Below the pieces are notes generated by a model. The model was not told the origin of the DNA, ran no database searches, and worked only from the letters and a program-made list of their open reading frames with translations. A program made the position numbers and the translations under genes. From Collinsella sp. CAG:166 (GTDB taxonomy: Bacteria; Actinomycetota; Coriobacteriia; Coriobacteriales; Coriobacteriaceae), in NCBI GenBank assembly GCA_000434535.1, contig FR878666.1, forward strand, positions 23,117-28,631: a stretch of DNA of 5,515 nt, given 5' to 3'. Positions 5,477 to 5,515 of this stretch are shown piece by piece. Every line of letters begins with the position of its first letter. Position 1 is the first letter of the stretch.

Positions 5477-5515
5477 CCACTTTATATGACTGACATAGCA
5501 GAAAACGGGAGCCGG

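Overview
The window looks like chromosomal DNA from a high-GC Gram-positive anaerobe, most likely an actinobacterium of the Coriobacteriia (Collinsella-like). This is inferred from the GC-rich coding sequence, the strong purine-rich Shine-Dalgarno sites, the mix of ATG, GTG and TTG starts, and a lipoprotein-type binding protein. I ran no database search, so the taxonomy is a judgement. All recognised genes lie on the + strand. No tRNA, rRNA, CRISPR array, transposase or phage gene was seen.

Left part (1-2224). A possible C-terminal end of an unidentified gene stops at 76-78. It is followed by a Gfo/Idh/MocA-family NAD(P)-dependent oxidoreductase (172-1191, GTG start) and by endonuclease IV, nfo (1358-2224), with all nine expected metal ligands present. 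These two genes have no obvious functional link. Each is preceded by a copy of the same palindromic element of about 92-94 nt (75-166 and 1256-1349). The element has a shared left flank, a 24-bp stem with a 15-nt loop, and a G-rich 3' end that serves as the Shine-Dalgarno of the next gene. The copies differ at four consecutive stem positions, and all four differences are compensated on the opposite arm. This is the most unusual feature of the window. The rest of the spacer between the two genes (1192-1255) shows nothing recognisable.

Right part (2225-5515). A complete polar amino-acid ABC importer is encoded in the order binding lipoprotein (2372-3232), permease (3350-4711), ATPase (4724-5476). 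A good sigma70-type promoter (2286-2314) and a small leader hairpin precede the binding protein. A stable hairpin with a short T run lies between the binding protein and the permease, where it could make the binding protein more abundant than the membrane parts. The permease and ATPase genes are 12 nt apart, and the ATPase ribosome site overlaps the permease stop codon. The lipoprotein should capture the amino acid outside the membrane, a permease homodimer should form the channel, and an ATPase homodimer should power it. The permease is unusual: a signal peptide and an extracytoplasmic domain of about 150 residues, which I do not recognise, precede the normal five-helix domain. The last 39 nt (5477-5515) hold no feature I can support.
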